From Agrococcus beijingensis (GTDB lineage: Bacteria; Actinomycetota; Actinomycetes; Actinomycetales; Microbacteriaceae): a stretch of DNA of 30,710 nucleotides. A model generated the notes under the pieces. That model ran no database searches and was not told the DNA's origin. It was given only the letters and a program-made list of their open reading frames with translations. The position numbers and the translations under genes are program-made. The first letter of the stretch is position 1, and each line of letters begins with the position of its first letter. This document shows, piece by piece, positions 1 to 7,850 of the stretch. Location of the stretch: NCBI RefSeq assembly GCF_030758955.1, contig NZ_CP132360.1, forward strand, positions 2,332,284 through 2,362,993, in the 5' to 3' direction.

Positions 1-43
1 CGCCACTCAGCGACCGGAGACCGGAGGGTGGCGGCGGCCGGGC

Positions 44-1594
44 TCAGGCGGCGGGGGTCGCCTGCTCGATGCGGGGGAAGAGCGGCGGCACGGTCGTCAC
101 ACGGCCGGTGCCCGACCAGTCGTGCGCCGACTGGATCGGCTGCGCGAGCACGTCGCCCTCGCCGCCGACCGCGGCCCACAGCGTCTGCGCGCTCTCGGGC
201 ATGACCGGCGCGAGCAGGATCGCGGCCGCCCCGATGCCGTGCACGTTCGAGGCCAGCACCTGGTGCAGCCGCTCGCGCTGCGCCTCGTCCTTCGCGAGCA
301 CCCAGGGCGCCTGCTCGGTGATGTAGCCGTTCAGCCGCTCGACGATGCTCATCGCGGCGTCGACGGCCTGGTCGATCGCGAAACGGTCGATGGCCTCGTC
401 GGCGCGACGCACCGCATCCGCCGTCAACGCCTGGATGTCGGCGTCGACCTCGACGTGCGGCACGACGCCGTCGCAGTACTTGTGCACCATGGCGATCACG
501 CGCGAGGCGAGGTTGCCGAGGCCGTTCGCGAGCTCGGAGTGGTAGCGGGCGTCGAGGTCCTCCCACGAGAAGGAGCCGTCGGAGCCGAAGGCGATCGCCG
601 ACGAGAAGTAGTAGCGGAACGCGTCGACGCCGAACACGTCGGTGATCTGGCGCGGCTCGATGCCGGTCGCCTTCGACTTCGACATCTTCTCGCCGCCGAC
701 GAGCAGCCAGCCGTGGCCGAAGACGTGCTCCGAGATCGGCAGGCCCGCGGCCATCTGCATGGCGGGCCAGATGACCGCGTGGAAGCGGGCGATGTCCTTG
801 CCGACGATGTGGTTGGCGGGCCAGCGGCGGGCGAAGAGCTCGTCGTCGACGCCGTAGCCGTTGGCGGTGATGTAGTTCAGCAGCGCCTCGAACCAGACGT
901 AGACGACGTGCGTCTCGTCCCACGGCACCTTGATGCCCCAGTCGAACGTGTTGCGGCTGATCGACAGGTCGGTGAGGCCCTGCTTGACGAACTGCCGCAC
1001 CTCGTTGCGCACGTGCTCGGGCTGCACGTAGTCGGGGCGCTCGTCGTAGAGCGCGAGCAGGCGGTCGCCGAACTCGCTCAGCTTGAAGAAGTAGTTCGCC
1101 TCGCGCACGGTCTCGACCGGCCGCGAGTGGATCGCGCACACCTGCTCGCCCTCGAACTCGCCGGTGCCGGGCACCAGGTCGTTCGGCGTCTTGTACTCCT
1201 CGCAGCCCACGCAGTACTGGCCCTCGAACTCGCCGTGATAGACGTAGCCGGCCTCCTTGAGCCGCTCGAGGAAGATGCGCACGCCCACCTTGTGGCGCTC
1301 GTCGGTGGTGCGGATGTAGTCGTCGTTCGAGATGTTCAGCAGCTCGAGCTGCGGCTTCCAGGCGGTCTCGACGAGGCGGTCGGTCCACTCCTGCGGGCTG
1401 ACGCCGTTGGCGGCGGCGGTGCGCATGATCTTCTGGCCGTGCTCGTCGGTGCCGGTGAGCATCCACACGTCGTCGCCGCGCATGCGGTGCCAGCGGGCGA
1501 GGACGTCGGTGGCGACCTCGTTGTAGGCGTGCCCGATGTGGGGCACGTCGTTGACGTAGTAGATCGGCGTCGTCACGGAGAAGCGCTCGGGCAT
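44..1594 (-). CDS. metG: Methionyl-tRNA synthetase
   Basis: Cytoplasmic class I aminoacyl-tRNA synthetase that charges tRNA-Met for initiation and elongation. The 516-residue product opens with the Rossmann-fold start and the HIGH signature at residues 19-22. It has a zinc-knuckle-like segment (CVGCEEY, then CAIH) in the connective domain and the KMSKS loop (GGEKMSKSKATG) around residue 300. Length matches the short actinobacterial MetG without a C-terminal tRNA-binding domain. I chose the ATG at 1594 because homology begins there (MPERFSVTTPIYYVND); upstream in-frame codons give Arg-rich noise. No clear Shine-Dalgarno precedes it. It lies 52 bases after rsmI on the same strand, so cotranscription is plausible. 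The rsmI-metG-pmt neighbourhood is familiar in actinobacteria. Confidence 0.97.
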   Translation of the reverse strand: MPERFSVTTPIYYVNDVPHIGHAYNEVATDVLARWHRMRGDDVWMLTGTDEHGQKIMRTAAANGVSPQEWTDRLVETAWKPQLELLNISNDDYIRTTDERHKVGVRIFLERLKEAGYVYHGEFEGQYCVGCEEYKTPNDLVPGTGEFEGEQVCAIHSRPVETVREANYFFKLSEFGDRLLALYDERPDYVQPEHVRNEVRQFVKQGLTDLSISRNTFDWGIKVPWDETHVVYVWFEALLNYITANGYGVDDELFARRWPANHIVGKDIARFHAVIWPAMQMAAGLPISEHVFGHGWLLVGGEKMSKSKATGIEPRQITDVFGVDAFRYYFSSAIAFGSDGSFSWEDLDARYHSELANGLGNLASRVIAMVHKYCDGVVPHVEVDADIQALTADAVRRADEAIDRFAIDQAVDAAMSIVERLNGYITEQAPWVLAKDEAQRERLHQVLASNVHGIGAAAILLAPVMPESAQTLWAAVGGEGDVLAQPIQSAHDWSGTGRVTTVPPLFPRIEQATPAA

Positions 1595-1646
1595 GGGGTC
1601 CAGTCTAGAAGTCGCGCGGCGACGTCTGACGCCAGGCGTCGGGCGC

Positions 1647-2465
1647 TCAGACGGGCGGATGCGTGAGCGCGGCCTGGTAGAGCGCGTTGCGCGGGTGCCC
1701 GGTCGCCTCCGCGACCTCGGCGGCGGCATCCTTCAGCCGCATCCCGGCGCTCTTCAGCCGCAGCACCTGCGCCACGGCCGCGTCGAGGTCGGCGAGCACC
1801 GGTGTGGCGCCCTCGATGACGATGACGATCTCGCCCTTCACGCCGCCCTGCGCCCATTCGAGCAGCTCGGCGGCGGTGCCGCGGCGCACCTCCTCGAACT
1901 TCTTCGTCAGCTCGCGGGCGACGGCGATGCGGCGGTCGGGCATCGCGCGGGCGATCGCCTCGACCGACTCGGCGAGCCGGTGCGGCGCCTCGAACAGCAC
2001 CACGGTGCGCTCCTCGCGGGCGAGGCTCTGGAGGAACCGGTCGCGCTCGCCGCCCTTGCGGGGCAGGAAGCCGTCGAACGCGAAGCGGTCGGTGGGCAGG
2101 CCCGACAGGGCGAGCGCGGTGAGCACCGCCGAGGGGCCTGGCAGGCAGGTGACGGCGACGCCGGCGGCGACCGCGGCCTGCACGAGCCGGAAGCCCGGGT
2201 CGCTCACGGTCGGCATGCCGGCGTCGGTGAGCACGAGCACGTCCTCGTCGCGGGCGCGCTCGACGAGGGCGGGGGCGGCGGCCTCCTCGTTGTGCTCGTG
2301 CAGGGCGACGAGCTGCGGCTGCGCGTCGATGCCCAAGGCGCGGATGAGCTGCTTGGCAGTGCGGGTGTCCTCGGCCGCGATGATGGGCGCGGTGGCGAGC
2401 GCCTCGCGGAGCCTGCCGCTCGCGTCGCCCAGGTTGCCGATGGGCGTCGCGCCGAGGATGATCAC
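1647..2465 (-). CDS. rsmI: 16S rRNA (cytidine(1402)-2'-O)-methyltransferase RsmI
   Basis: SAM-dependent tetrapyrrole-methylase-fold enzyme that 2'-O-methylates C1402 in the decoding centre of 16S rRNA. The 272-residue product shows the family signatures in order: ATPIGNLGDAS near the N-terminus, AAEDTRTAKQL, VLTDAGMPTVSDPG, PGPSAVLTALALSGLPTDRF with the following FDGFLPRK, and VLFEAPHRL. Length is normal. The start is GTG at 2465, directly before IILGATPIGN. A 14-bp tandem repeat lies just upstream (2479-2530). It is followed by metG on the same strand; RsmI sits close to the O-mannosyltransferase gene as in other actinobacteria. Confidence 0.96.
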   Translation of the reverse strand: MIILGATPIGNLGDASGRLREALATAPIIAAEDTRTAKQLIRALGIDAQPQLVALHEHNEEAAAPALVERARDEDVLVLTDAGMPTVSDPGFRLVQAAVAAGVAVTCLPGPSAVLTALALSGLPTDRFAFDGFLPRKGGERDRFLQSLAREERTVVLFEAPHRLAESVEAIARAMPDRRIAVARELTKKFEEVRRGTAAELLEWAQGGVKGEIVIVIEGATPVLADLDAAVAQVLRLKSAGMRLKDAAAEVAEATGHPRNALYQAALTHPPV

Positions 2466-2478
2466 GCCGCCCAGGCTA

Positions 2479-2530
2479 TCGACGGCCCGGTGTCGACGGC
2501 CCGGTGTCGACGGCCCGGTGTCGACGGCCC
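2479..2530. repeat. 14-bp tandem repeat, about 3.7 copies
   Basis: Three perfect copies of TCGACGGCCCGGTG (2479-2492, 2493-2506, 2507-2520) are followed by a 10-base partial copy to 2530. The array fills most of the gap between the DUF2255 gene and the rsmI start, so it lies in the presumed rsmI leader/promoter region. Another 14-bp-period array lies upstream of prpC (11469-11566). Confidence 0.95.
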
Positions 2531-2547
2531 GACGCCGTCGGGCGCGC

Positions 2548-2961
2548 TCAGCGAGCCGCTTCGACCCGCAGCGTGCACGCCCGTGCGTCGTCGCTCAGCA
2601 TCATGTCGACCGACTCCGGGCTGCCGGAATACTTGCGCCGGAGCTCTTCGTCGATCCTCGCCTGCACCTCGTCGTCGACCGGCACGTAGGTGGTCGCGAC
2701 CTGCGCACGCGGAAGCTCCAGCGCGGCCGCTCGATCACGCTCCGCGATCGAGCCGTCGCCGAGCGCGAACGCCACCGGCCGACCGGCGCGCACATGCCGG
2801 TACCACCAGGCTCCGGCGCCGTTCACCGATCGCACGTAGGGCACCCCGTCGATGACCATCGACCAGATCGGCGTCGCGATCGGCTGACCGTCGGCCTTCG
2901 TGGTGACCACAGCCACGACCTTCGTCTCATCCAGCACCTGCACCACGTCGTCGAAGCTCAT
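2548..2961 (-). CDS. DUF2255 family protein (split-barrel, FMN-binding-like fold)
   Basis: Small protein of 137 residues. The central run TPIWSMVIDGVPYVRSVNG with WYRHVRAG, and the ending EELRRKYSG...MMLSDDARACTLRV, match the usual DUF2255 pattern. That family is related to pyridoxamine-phosphate-oxidase-like split barrels; its reaction is not established. I chose the ATG at 2961 (MSFDDVVQVLDE) because the longer frame upstream is Arg-rich, reads into the divergent pmt gene, and lacks homology. It is divergent from pmt (71-base gap) and followed by rsmI after 82 bases. It separates rsmI from pmt, which are usually direct neighbours. Confidence 0.8.
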   Translation of the reverse strand: MSFDDVVQVLDETKVVAVVTTKADGQPIATPIWSMVIDGVPYVRSVNGAGAWWYRHVRAGRPVAFALGDGSIAERDRAAALELPRAQVATTYVPVDDEVQARIDEELRRKYSGSPESVDMMLSDDARACTLRVEAAR

Positions 2962-3032
2962 GAGGCCGAACTTACCGCGCTGCGGGAGGCGAACGCAGGG
3001 CCGGCGAAGGAACTGGTGCCAGAATCGCCCGC

Positions 3033-4721
3033 GTGACCCTTTCGAGCGGCGACCTCGCCCAGCGCGACGCCGTCGCCACCGAGGATGCACCCGACGCACC
3101 GTCTCCGTCCCGCCTGGCACGGCTGACGGATGCGTACGGTTCCGTCGAGCGGCGCCTTGCCGAGCCGCGCATCCGCCGCCGCATCGAGATCGCGGCGCCG
3201 ATCGCCATCCTCAGCATCGCGGCCGTCGCGCGGCTGGTCGGCCTCGGCCACCCCGGGATCCTCGTGTTCGACGAGACCTACTACGTCAAGGAGGGCTGGT
3301 CGACCTGGCAGCTCGGCTACGAGGGCGAGTGGGGCGAGGGCAGCGACGAGCGCTTCCAGGACGGCGACCCCGGCGGCCTCACCACCGAGGCCGACTACGT
3401 CGTGCACCCGCCGCTGGGCAAGTGGATCATCGGCATGGCGATGGCCCTGTTCGGCATGGCCGACCCCTTCTGGTGGCGGCTGCCCAGCGCCCTCGCCGGC
3501 ATCGCGCTCGTCGGCCTCACCTACGCCATCGCCCGCGGCCTGCTGCGGTCGGTCGCGTTCGCCTCGCTCGCCGGCTTCTGGATGGCCATCGACGGCTTCG
3601 CGATCGTGATGAGCCGCACCGCACTGCTCGACGGCATCCTCGCCCTGTTCGTGCTCGCCGGCGCCGGCGCGCTGCTGCTCGACCGGCGCGGCTCCCCCGC
3701 CCGCACCATCAGGGCCCTCGCCGACCGACCGAACCGCGTGCTCGCCGCCTTCTGGTGGCGGCCCTGGCTCGTCACCGCCGGCGTGCTGCTCGGCGCCGGC
3801 GCCGCCACCAAGTGGTCGGGCGCCGTCTTCATCGCCGCCTTCGGCCTCTGGAGCGTGCTGCTCGACGCGCTCGACCGACGCCGCGCCGGCTACCGCTCCC
3901 CCTGGCTCGGCACGCTGCTCTCGCAGGCGCCCACCAGCCTCGTGCTGCTCGTCGGCCCGGCGCTGATCGTCTACGTCGTCAGCTACGCCGGCTGGTTCGA
4001 CGGCGGCTGGGGCTCGCAGCTCATGCTCGAGCGCGCCGACCTCCGCTGGGGCGGCCTGCTCGCCTGGGTGCCGCTCGGCCTGCAGTCGCTCTGGCAGTAC
4101 CACCTGCAGCAGTTCGGGTTCCACGTCGGCCTCGTGGGCGACCACGTCTACCAGTCGCCCGCCTACGAATGGCTCTACCTCGGCCGCCCGACGGCGTTCG
4201 AGATGGAGGCGGGATCGTCGGGCACCTGGTGGGTGACCGCGCTGCCGAACCTGCTCATCTGGTACGCCTCGGTGGCGGCGCTGGCCTTCCTGCTGTTCCA
4301 CCTCGGGCGCCGGCTCGACCGCCGCGCGGGCTTCCTGTTGGTGGGGGTCGCCGCCGGCTACCTGCCCTGGCTGCTGGTGCCCGACCGCACGATCTTCCTC
4401 TTCTACGCGATCGTCTTCCTGCCGTTCATGGTGATCGGGCTGGCGCTGGCCCTGCAGCACCTCGTGGGGCCGCGCGGTGTCGCGACCGGGCTGGCGGATG
4501 CGTCGCCTCGGCTCGACGCGGACCTCGCGGTCGCGGTGCCGCCCCTCGACAAGGTGGAGGGATCCGTCGAGCGGCGGGCCGCGGGCTGGTTCGTGATCGC
4601 GGCGCTCGTGGTCGTCTCGGTCGTCGTCTTCGCCTGGTTCTTCCCGGTCTGGTACGGGGTGACGCTCGACTCGGATCTCATGCGGCTGCGGCATTGGCCG
4701 CCGACCTGGCCGGGGCGCTGA
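3033..4721 (+). CDS. pmt: Polyprenyl-phosphate-mannose--protein O-mannosyltransferase (GT39)
   Basis: Polytopic membrane enzyme of 562 residues that transfers mannose from polyprenyl-phosphate-mannose to Ser/Thr of secreted proteins during Sec export. After a cytoplasmic N-terminus of about 50 residues come a first membrane helix and the GT39 catalytic loop with the acidic pair Asp80-Glu81 (VFDETYYVKEG). A HPPLGKW segment and about ten further hydrophobic helices follow. Length fits actinobacterial Pmt. Start is GTG at 3033; a CAGAAT box at 3020-3025 is 7 bases before it, so a leaderless mRNA is possible but the -35 is weak. It converges on the DUF255 gene with only 16 bases between stops. 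The Ser/Thr/Pro-rich lipoproteins at 23.5-25.2 kb are the sort of substrate such an enzyme modifies (inference). Confidence 0.93.
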   Translation: MTLSSGDLAQRDAVATEDAPDAPSPSRLARLTDAYGSVERRLAEPRIRRRIEIAAPIAILSIAAVARLVGLGHPGILVFDETYYVKEGWSTWQLGYEGEWGEGSDERFQDGDPGGLTTEADYVVHPPLGKWIIGMAMALFGMADPFWWRLPSALAGIALVGLTYAIARGLLRSVAFASLAGFWMAIDGFAIVMSRTALLDGILALFVLAGAGALLLDRRGSPARTIRALADRPNRVLAAFWWRPWLVTAGVLLGAGAATKWSGAVFIAAFGLWSVLLDALDRRRAGYRSPWLGTLLSQAPTSLVLLVGPALIVYVVSYAGWFDGGWGSQLMLERADLRWGGLLAWVPLGLQSLWQYHLQQFGFHVGLVGDHVYQSPAYEWLYLGRPTAFEMEAGSSGTWWVTALPNLLIWYASVAALAFLLFHLGRRLDRRAGFLLVGVAAGYLPWLLVPDRTIFLFYAIVFLPFMVIGLALALQHLVGPRGVATGLADASPRLDADLAVAVPPLDKVEGSVERRAAGWFVIAALVVVSVVVFAWFFPVWYGVTLDSDLMRLRHWPPTWPGR

Positions 4722-4737
4722 CCGTCGGCAGGCCGCG

Positions 4738-6594
4738 TCAGTAGGGCTGCGGGAGGTCGCAGACGAAGCCCTCGCAGCGGTAGGCGGCCGGCGCCGACTT
4801 GCCCTCGAAGAGCGAGAAGCCTGCCTCGGCGAGCGCGGCCGCCTGCTCCGGGCTCGCGAGCACTGCGCCGGGCTCGCGGCGCATCGCGGCGGGCGGATCG
4901 CCGATGAGCACGGTGGTGCGCGGCGGCTCGGCGAGGCTGGCGGCGACGCGCAGCGTCGCGGCGCCCGCGAGGGGGTTGCGGATGGCCAGGCTCGCGTCGA
5001 GCAGGCGGCTCGCGCGGGCGAGATGGTCGCCGTCGCCGGTCAGCGCGTAGAGCGCGTGGAGCGCGCCGGCGAGCGACGATCGGCCGCCCGGCGCATCGCC
5101 GTCGGAGTCGGGGCCGAGCTGCAGCGCCGGGCCCTGCCCGGCGACGGTCGCGGGATCGGGGGCGGCGTCGAGGATGGCGCGCGCAGCGATGGCCCAGCGT
5201 GCCTCGCCGGTCGCGGCGGTGAGCGCGAGCAGCCCCTGCGCGAGGTTGCCGGCGTCTGCCGCGGTCGCGGCCGCGGCCGAGGGCACGCCGTCGAGGCTGG
5301 CGTGCACGAGCGCCGCGGGATCGCTGGCGTGGGCGGTCAGCAGGTGCTCGGCCGCGCCTCGGGCGAGCTCGAGCGCGCGGGCGTCGCCGTCGCGCAGCGC
5401 GCGCACCGCGAGCGCCTCGATCGCCAGCCCGTTGGCTGCGGTGACGAGCAGCCGATCGAGCGGCGGCCGCTCGACGCCCGGCGTGCCCGGCTCGGCGAGG
5501 TGCCAGCCGCCCTCGGCGCGGCGACCGGCGACCGTCGACTCGGCGTCCTCGGCCACGGCGAACCCGCCGCCCGGCAGTCGCAGCACCTCCCCGAGGAAGC
5601 CCACGATGCCGGCGGCGACCCGCTCCCGGCCCAGCAGCGTGGCGGCATGCAGCAGCTGCGCGTTGTCGATGAGCATCCGCTCGAAGTGCGGCACGCCCCA
5701 GTCGCGCTGGGTCGCGTAGCGGAAGAACCCGCCATCGCGCCCGCGCAGGTGCGAGAAGCCGCCTGCCTCGACCACGTTGTCGTCGCCGGCTGCCGCGTCG
5801 AGCAGGCGCCCGGCGAGGCCGGGTGCGCCCTGCGCCGCCTGGGGGTCCGTGCTGTCGCCACCGGACGCATCCGCCTCAGACGACTGCGCGTCCGCGCTGC
5901 CGCGTTCCGCCGGCTCGGCATCGGCCGCCGCCTCTGCCTCGGCCAGCGCGACGATCAGCCCCGGCTGCGGAAACTTCTGGCCGGTGCCGAGCCCGCCGTG
6001 CAGCGGATCCTCGAGCGCGGCGACCCCCGCGAGCGCCGCCCGAGTCTCGGCCGCCGTCGGCGCGGCGCCGCCCTCGCCGGAGGCCGAGGCCCGCAGCGCC
6101 TCCTGCACCCGCGCCGCCGTGTCGAGCGCCTGGTCGGGCCGCTCGCGCCACGCGTCGCCGACGGCGGCCAGCACCTGGCGGAACGCGGGCACCCCCTGCA
6201 CCTCGACCGGCGGGAAGTAGGTGCCGGCGTAGAACGGCAGGCCGTCGGGCGTCAGGAACACGCTCAGCGGCCAGCCCAGCGACCGGGTGAAGGCGGATGC
6301 GGCGCCCATCAGCGCCGCGTCGACGTCGGGCCGCTCCTCGCGGTCGATCTTGATCGCCACGAAGCCGTCGCGCAGCGCCTCGCCGATGGCCGGGTCGGCG
6401 AACGACTCGCGCGCCATCACGTGGCACCAGTGGCAGGTGGCGTAGCCGACGGAGGCGAACACCGGCACGCCGCGCTCGCGCGCCTCGGCGAAGGCGTCGT
6501 CGCCCCACTCGCGCCAGTCGACGGGGTTGTCGGCGTGCAGGCGGAGGTAGTCGCTCGCGGCGCCCGCGAGCCGGTTGTCGTTGCGCTGCTGCAT
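4738..6594 (-). CDS. DUF255 / YyaL-type thioredoxin-domain protein
   Basis: 618-residue homologue of YyaL and mammalian SPATA20. An N-terminal thioredoxin-like domain (about residues 8-165) carries the hallmark CHWCHVM with Cys54 and Cys57, then IKIDREERPDVD and GWPLSVFLTPDG...YAGTYFPP. The C-terminal part resembles an (alpha/alpha)6 barrel, with the family motif FFRYATQRDWGVPHFERMLIDNAQLL at about 290-315 (quoted in pieces: FFRYATQRDW, GVPHFERM). Biochemical role is unknown. Residues about 219-257 are an Ala/Glu/Asp/Ser-rich low-complexity insertion between the two domains, and this copy seems shorter than typical members. Start ATG 6594 (MQQRNDNRLAGAASDYLRLH) matches the family N-terminus; the longer frame overlaps the DUF2695 gene. 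Confidence 0.9.
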   Translation of the reverse strand: MQQRNDNRLAGAASDYLRLHADNPVDWREWGDDAFAEARERGVPVFASVGYATCHWCHVMARESFADPAIGEALRDGFVAIKIDREERPDVDAALMGAASAFTRSLGWPLSVFLTPDGLPFYAGTYFPPVEVQGVPAFRQVLAAVGDAWRERPDQALDTAARVQEALRASASGEGGAAPTAAETRAALAGVAALEDPLHGGLGTGQKFPQPGLIVALAEAEAAADAEPAERGSADAQSSEADASGGDSTDPQAAQGAPGLAGRLLDAAAGDDNVVEAGGFSHLRGRDGGFFRYATQRDWGVPHFERMLIDNAQLLHAATLLGRERVAAGIVGFLGEVLRLPGGGFAVAEDAESTVAGRRAEGGWHLAEPGTPGVERPPLDRLLVTAANGLAIEALAVRALRDGDARALELARGAAEHLLTAHASDPAALVHASLDGVPSAAAATAADAGNLAQGLLALTAATGEARWAIAARAILDAAPDPATVAGQGPALQLGPDSDGDAPGGRSSLAGALHALYALTGDGDHLARASRLLDASLAIRNPLAGAATLRVAASLAEPPRTTVLIGDPPAAMRREPGAVLASPEQAAALAEAGFSLFEGKSAPAAYRCEGFVCDLPQPY

Positions 6595-6647
6595 GCGGCG
6601 ACCGTAGCGGGGCGACCTCGGCACGGGGTGTGCGCGACAGCACCGCG

Positions 6648-7088
6648 TCACCGCCCCCGGTAGCGCGCGGGGCGCCGCATGGTGTGCCAGTTGCGGCAGG
6701 GCTGCGTCGAGCCGCGCCGCACGCCCGTGCACGGCGGCATCGACGGCGGCGGCTCCGCCTCGAGCACGATCTCGCGCCCGTCGATCTCGATCTCGCGGCT
6801 CGTCGACCACAGGTGCCAGGCCGGCTGCAAGGCGTTGCAGAGCACCTCGCAGTCGCAGAAGCCGCCCATCGACTCGAGCCGCTCCACGAGCGCCGTCGCG
6901 CGCGGCGCGGCCACGTCGCGGTAGTGCTCGGCGAGCGCCAGGTCGCCGGCGCAGCGATGTCGCTCGAGCGCCCGATCGAGATAGCAGGCGAGGCACTCGC
7001 CGGGGTCGGGGTCGAGCCACTCGGAGAGCAGCCCGCGCACGTAGGCCTCGGCTTCGTCAGCGATCGATGCGTCCATGCGGTGCACCAT
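6648..7088 (-). CDS. DUF2695 domain protein, cysteine-rich
   Basis: 146-residue protein recognised by the DUF2695 signature GGFCDCEVLCNAL (residues 75-87). It is preceded by a CLACYL motif (Cys32, Cys35) and followed by a C-terminal Cys pair (Cys120, Cys131) within PPCTGVRRGSTQPC. The paired cysteines suggest a metal-binding protein, but I know no demonstrated function. Start is uncertain: ATG 7088, or ATG 7076 (MDASIADEAEAY); neither has a clear ribosome binding site. It lies 53 bases upstream of the DUF255 gene on the same strand, so the two may be cotranscribed. Confidence 0.8.
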   Translation of the reverse strand: MVHRMDASIADEAEAYVRGLLSEWLDPDPGECLACYLDRALERHRCAGDLALAEHYRDVAAPRATALVERLESMGGFCDCEVLCNALQPAWHLWSTSREIEIDGREIVLEAEPPPSMPPCTGVRRGSTQPCRNWHTMRRPARYRGR

Positions 7089-7157
7089 CGCACCCGGAGC
7101 TCACGCTGCGCGCCGAGCCCGCAGCGCCCTGTGGAAAGCCGCCCGACGAAGGCGCAG

Positions 7158-7751
7158 TCAGCGCGCGGGCACCGCCCGGTCGACGAACGCGTCGACCGCG
7201 GCGAGCGCCTGCTCAAGCGTGAGGTGCCCGGCCTGCGCCAGCTGCGCGAGCCCGTGGGCGACACCCCACGAGGCGGCTGCCAGCGCCTCGATCGCGGCTC
7301 CGTCGGCGTCCTCCCCCAGCACATCGCGCACGACGTCGCCGACGAGCTGCTCCTCCGCCGCGATGAGCGGCGCCATCGTGTCGGTGGGCTGCCCCGGCAC
7401 GCACACCGCGGGGTCATAGATGACGGCGAACGCGTGCGGACGCTCCGCGGCGAACCGCACGTAGTCGTGCCCGATGCGCCGCAGCCGCTCGACCGGGTCG
7501 CCGACCCCGCCCGCCGCCCGGTTCGACTCCAGCAGCGCCGCCATCGACCGCTCGGCGAGCACCTTCAGCAGCGCCTTGCGGTCGCCGAAGTGGTGGTACG
7601 GCGCGTTGTGGCTGACGCCGGCCGCCCGCGCGACCTCGCGCAGGCTGATCTCGTTCGCGGGCTGGGTCTCGAGCAGCGCCATCGCGCCGCGCTCCAACGC
7701 CTCCCGAAGGTTGCCGTGGTGGTAGCCGTCGCCCGATCTTGACACGAGCAT
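7158..7751 (-). CDS. TetR/AcrR family transcriptional regulator (WHG-type C-terminal domain)
   Basis: 197-residue repressor-type protein. The N-terminal helix-turn-helix covers about residues 14-62, including EISLREVARAAGVSHNAPYH and HFGDRKALLKVLAE. The C-terminal ligand domain contains the WGVAHGLAQL motif of TetR proteins with a WHG domain. It is transcribed divergently from the flavodoxin-fold oxidoreductase at 7851 with a 31-bp perfect palindrome between them. The simplest reading is autoregulation plus repression of that neighbour, relieved by an unknown small molecule, perhaps a quinone or electrophile. Start ATG at 7751. Confidence 0.92.
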   Translation of the reverse strand: MLVSRSGDGYHHGNLREALERGAMALLETQPANEISLREVARAAGVSHNAPYHHFGDRKALLKVLAERSMAALLESNRAAGGVGDPVERLRRIGHDYVRFAAERPHAFAVIYDPAVCVPGQPTDTMAPLIAAEEQLVGDVVRDVLGEDADGAAIEALAAASWGVAHGLAQLAQAGHLTLEQALAAVDAFVDRAVPAR

Positions 7752-7766
7752 GATGCTACGTCACAG

Positions 7767-7797
7767 TTGGCACTGTCTAGATTCTAGACAGTGCCAA
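7767..7797. promoter_or_regulatory. 31-bp palindromic operator between tetR and the oxidoreductase gene
   Basis: Perfect inverted repeat: left arm TTGGCACTGTCTAGA (7767-7781), one central base (7782), and right arm TCTAGACAGTGCCAA (7783-7797). The length and near absence of a spacer are typical of TetR operators. TAGAAT, read on the minus strand from 7786 to 7781, is a good -10 box for tetR; TTGCGA (7811-7806) is a possible -35 with a long 19-base spacer. TAGATT (7778-7783) could be a -10 on the plus strand. TetR binding here would block both directions. Confidence 0.9.
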
Positions 7798-7850
7798 GAT
7801 CGGCGTCGCAAGAGTCGCCCCACGACCCCACCAGCACCCAAGGAGCCACC

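Noticed and set aside
122..1666. Long open frame on the plus strand opposite metG
   Set aside because: It is an antisense shadow caused by high GC content; its translation is Arg/Val/Asp-rich without any family motif, while the minus strand encodes a full MetG.
2958..4694. Long minus-strand frame opposite pmt, and similar long antisense frames opposite the helicase, the tct operon and the DUF255 gene
   Set aside because: Low-complexity Glu/Gly/His/Arg-rich translations without domains; the opposite strands carry well-recognised proteins.
4722..4737. Terminator between pmt and the DUF255 gene
   Set aside because: Only 16 bases separate the stops and no stem is visible there.
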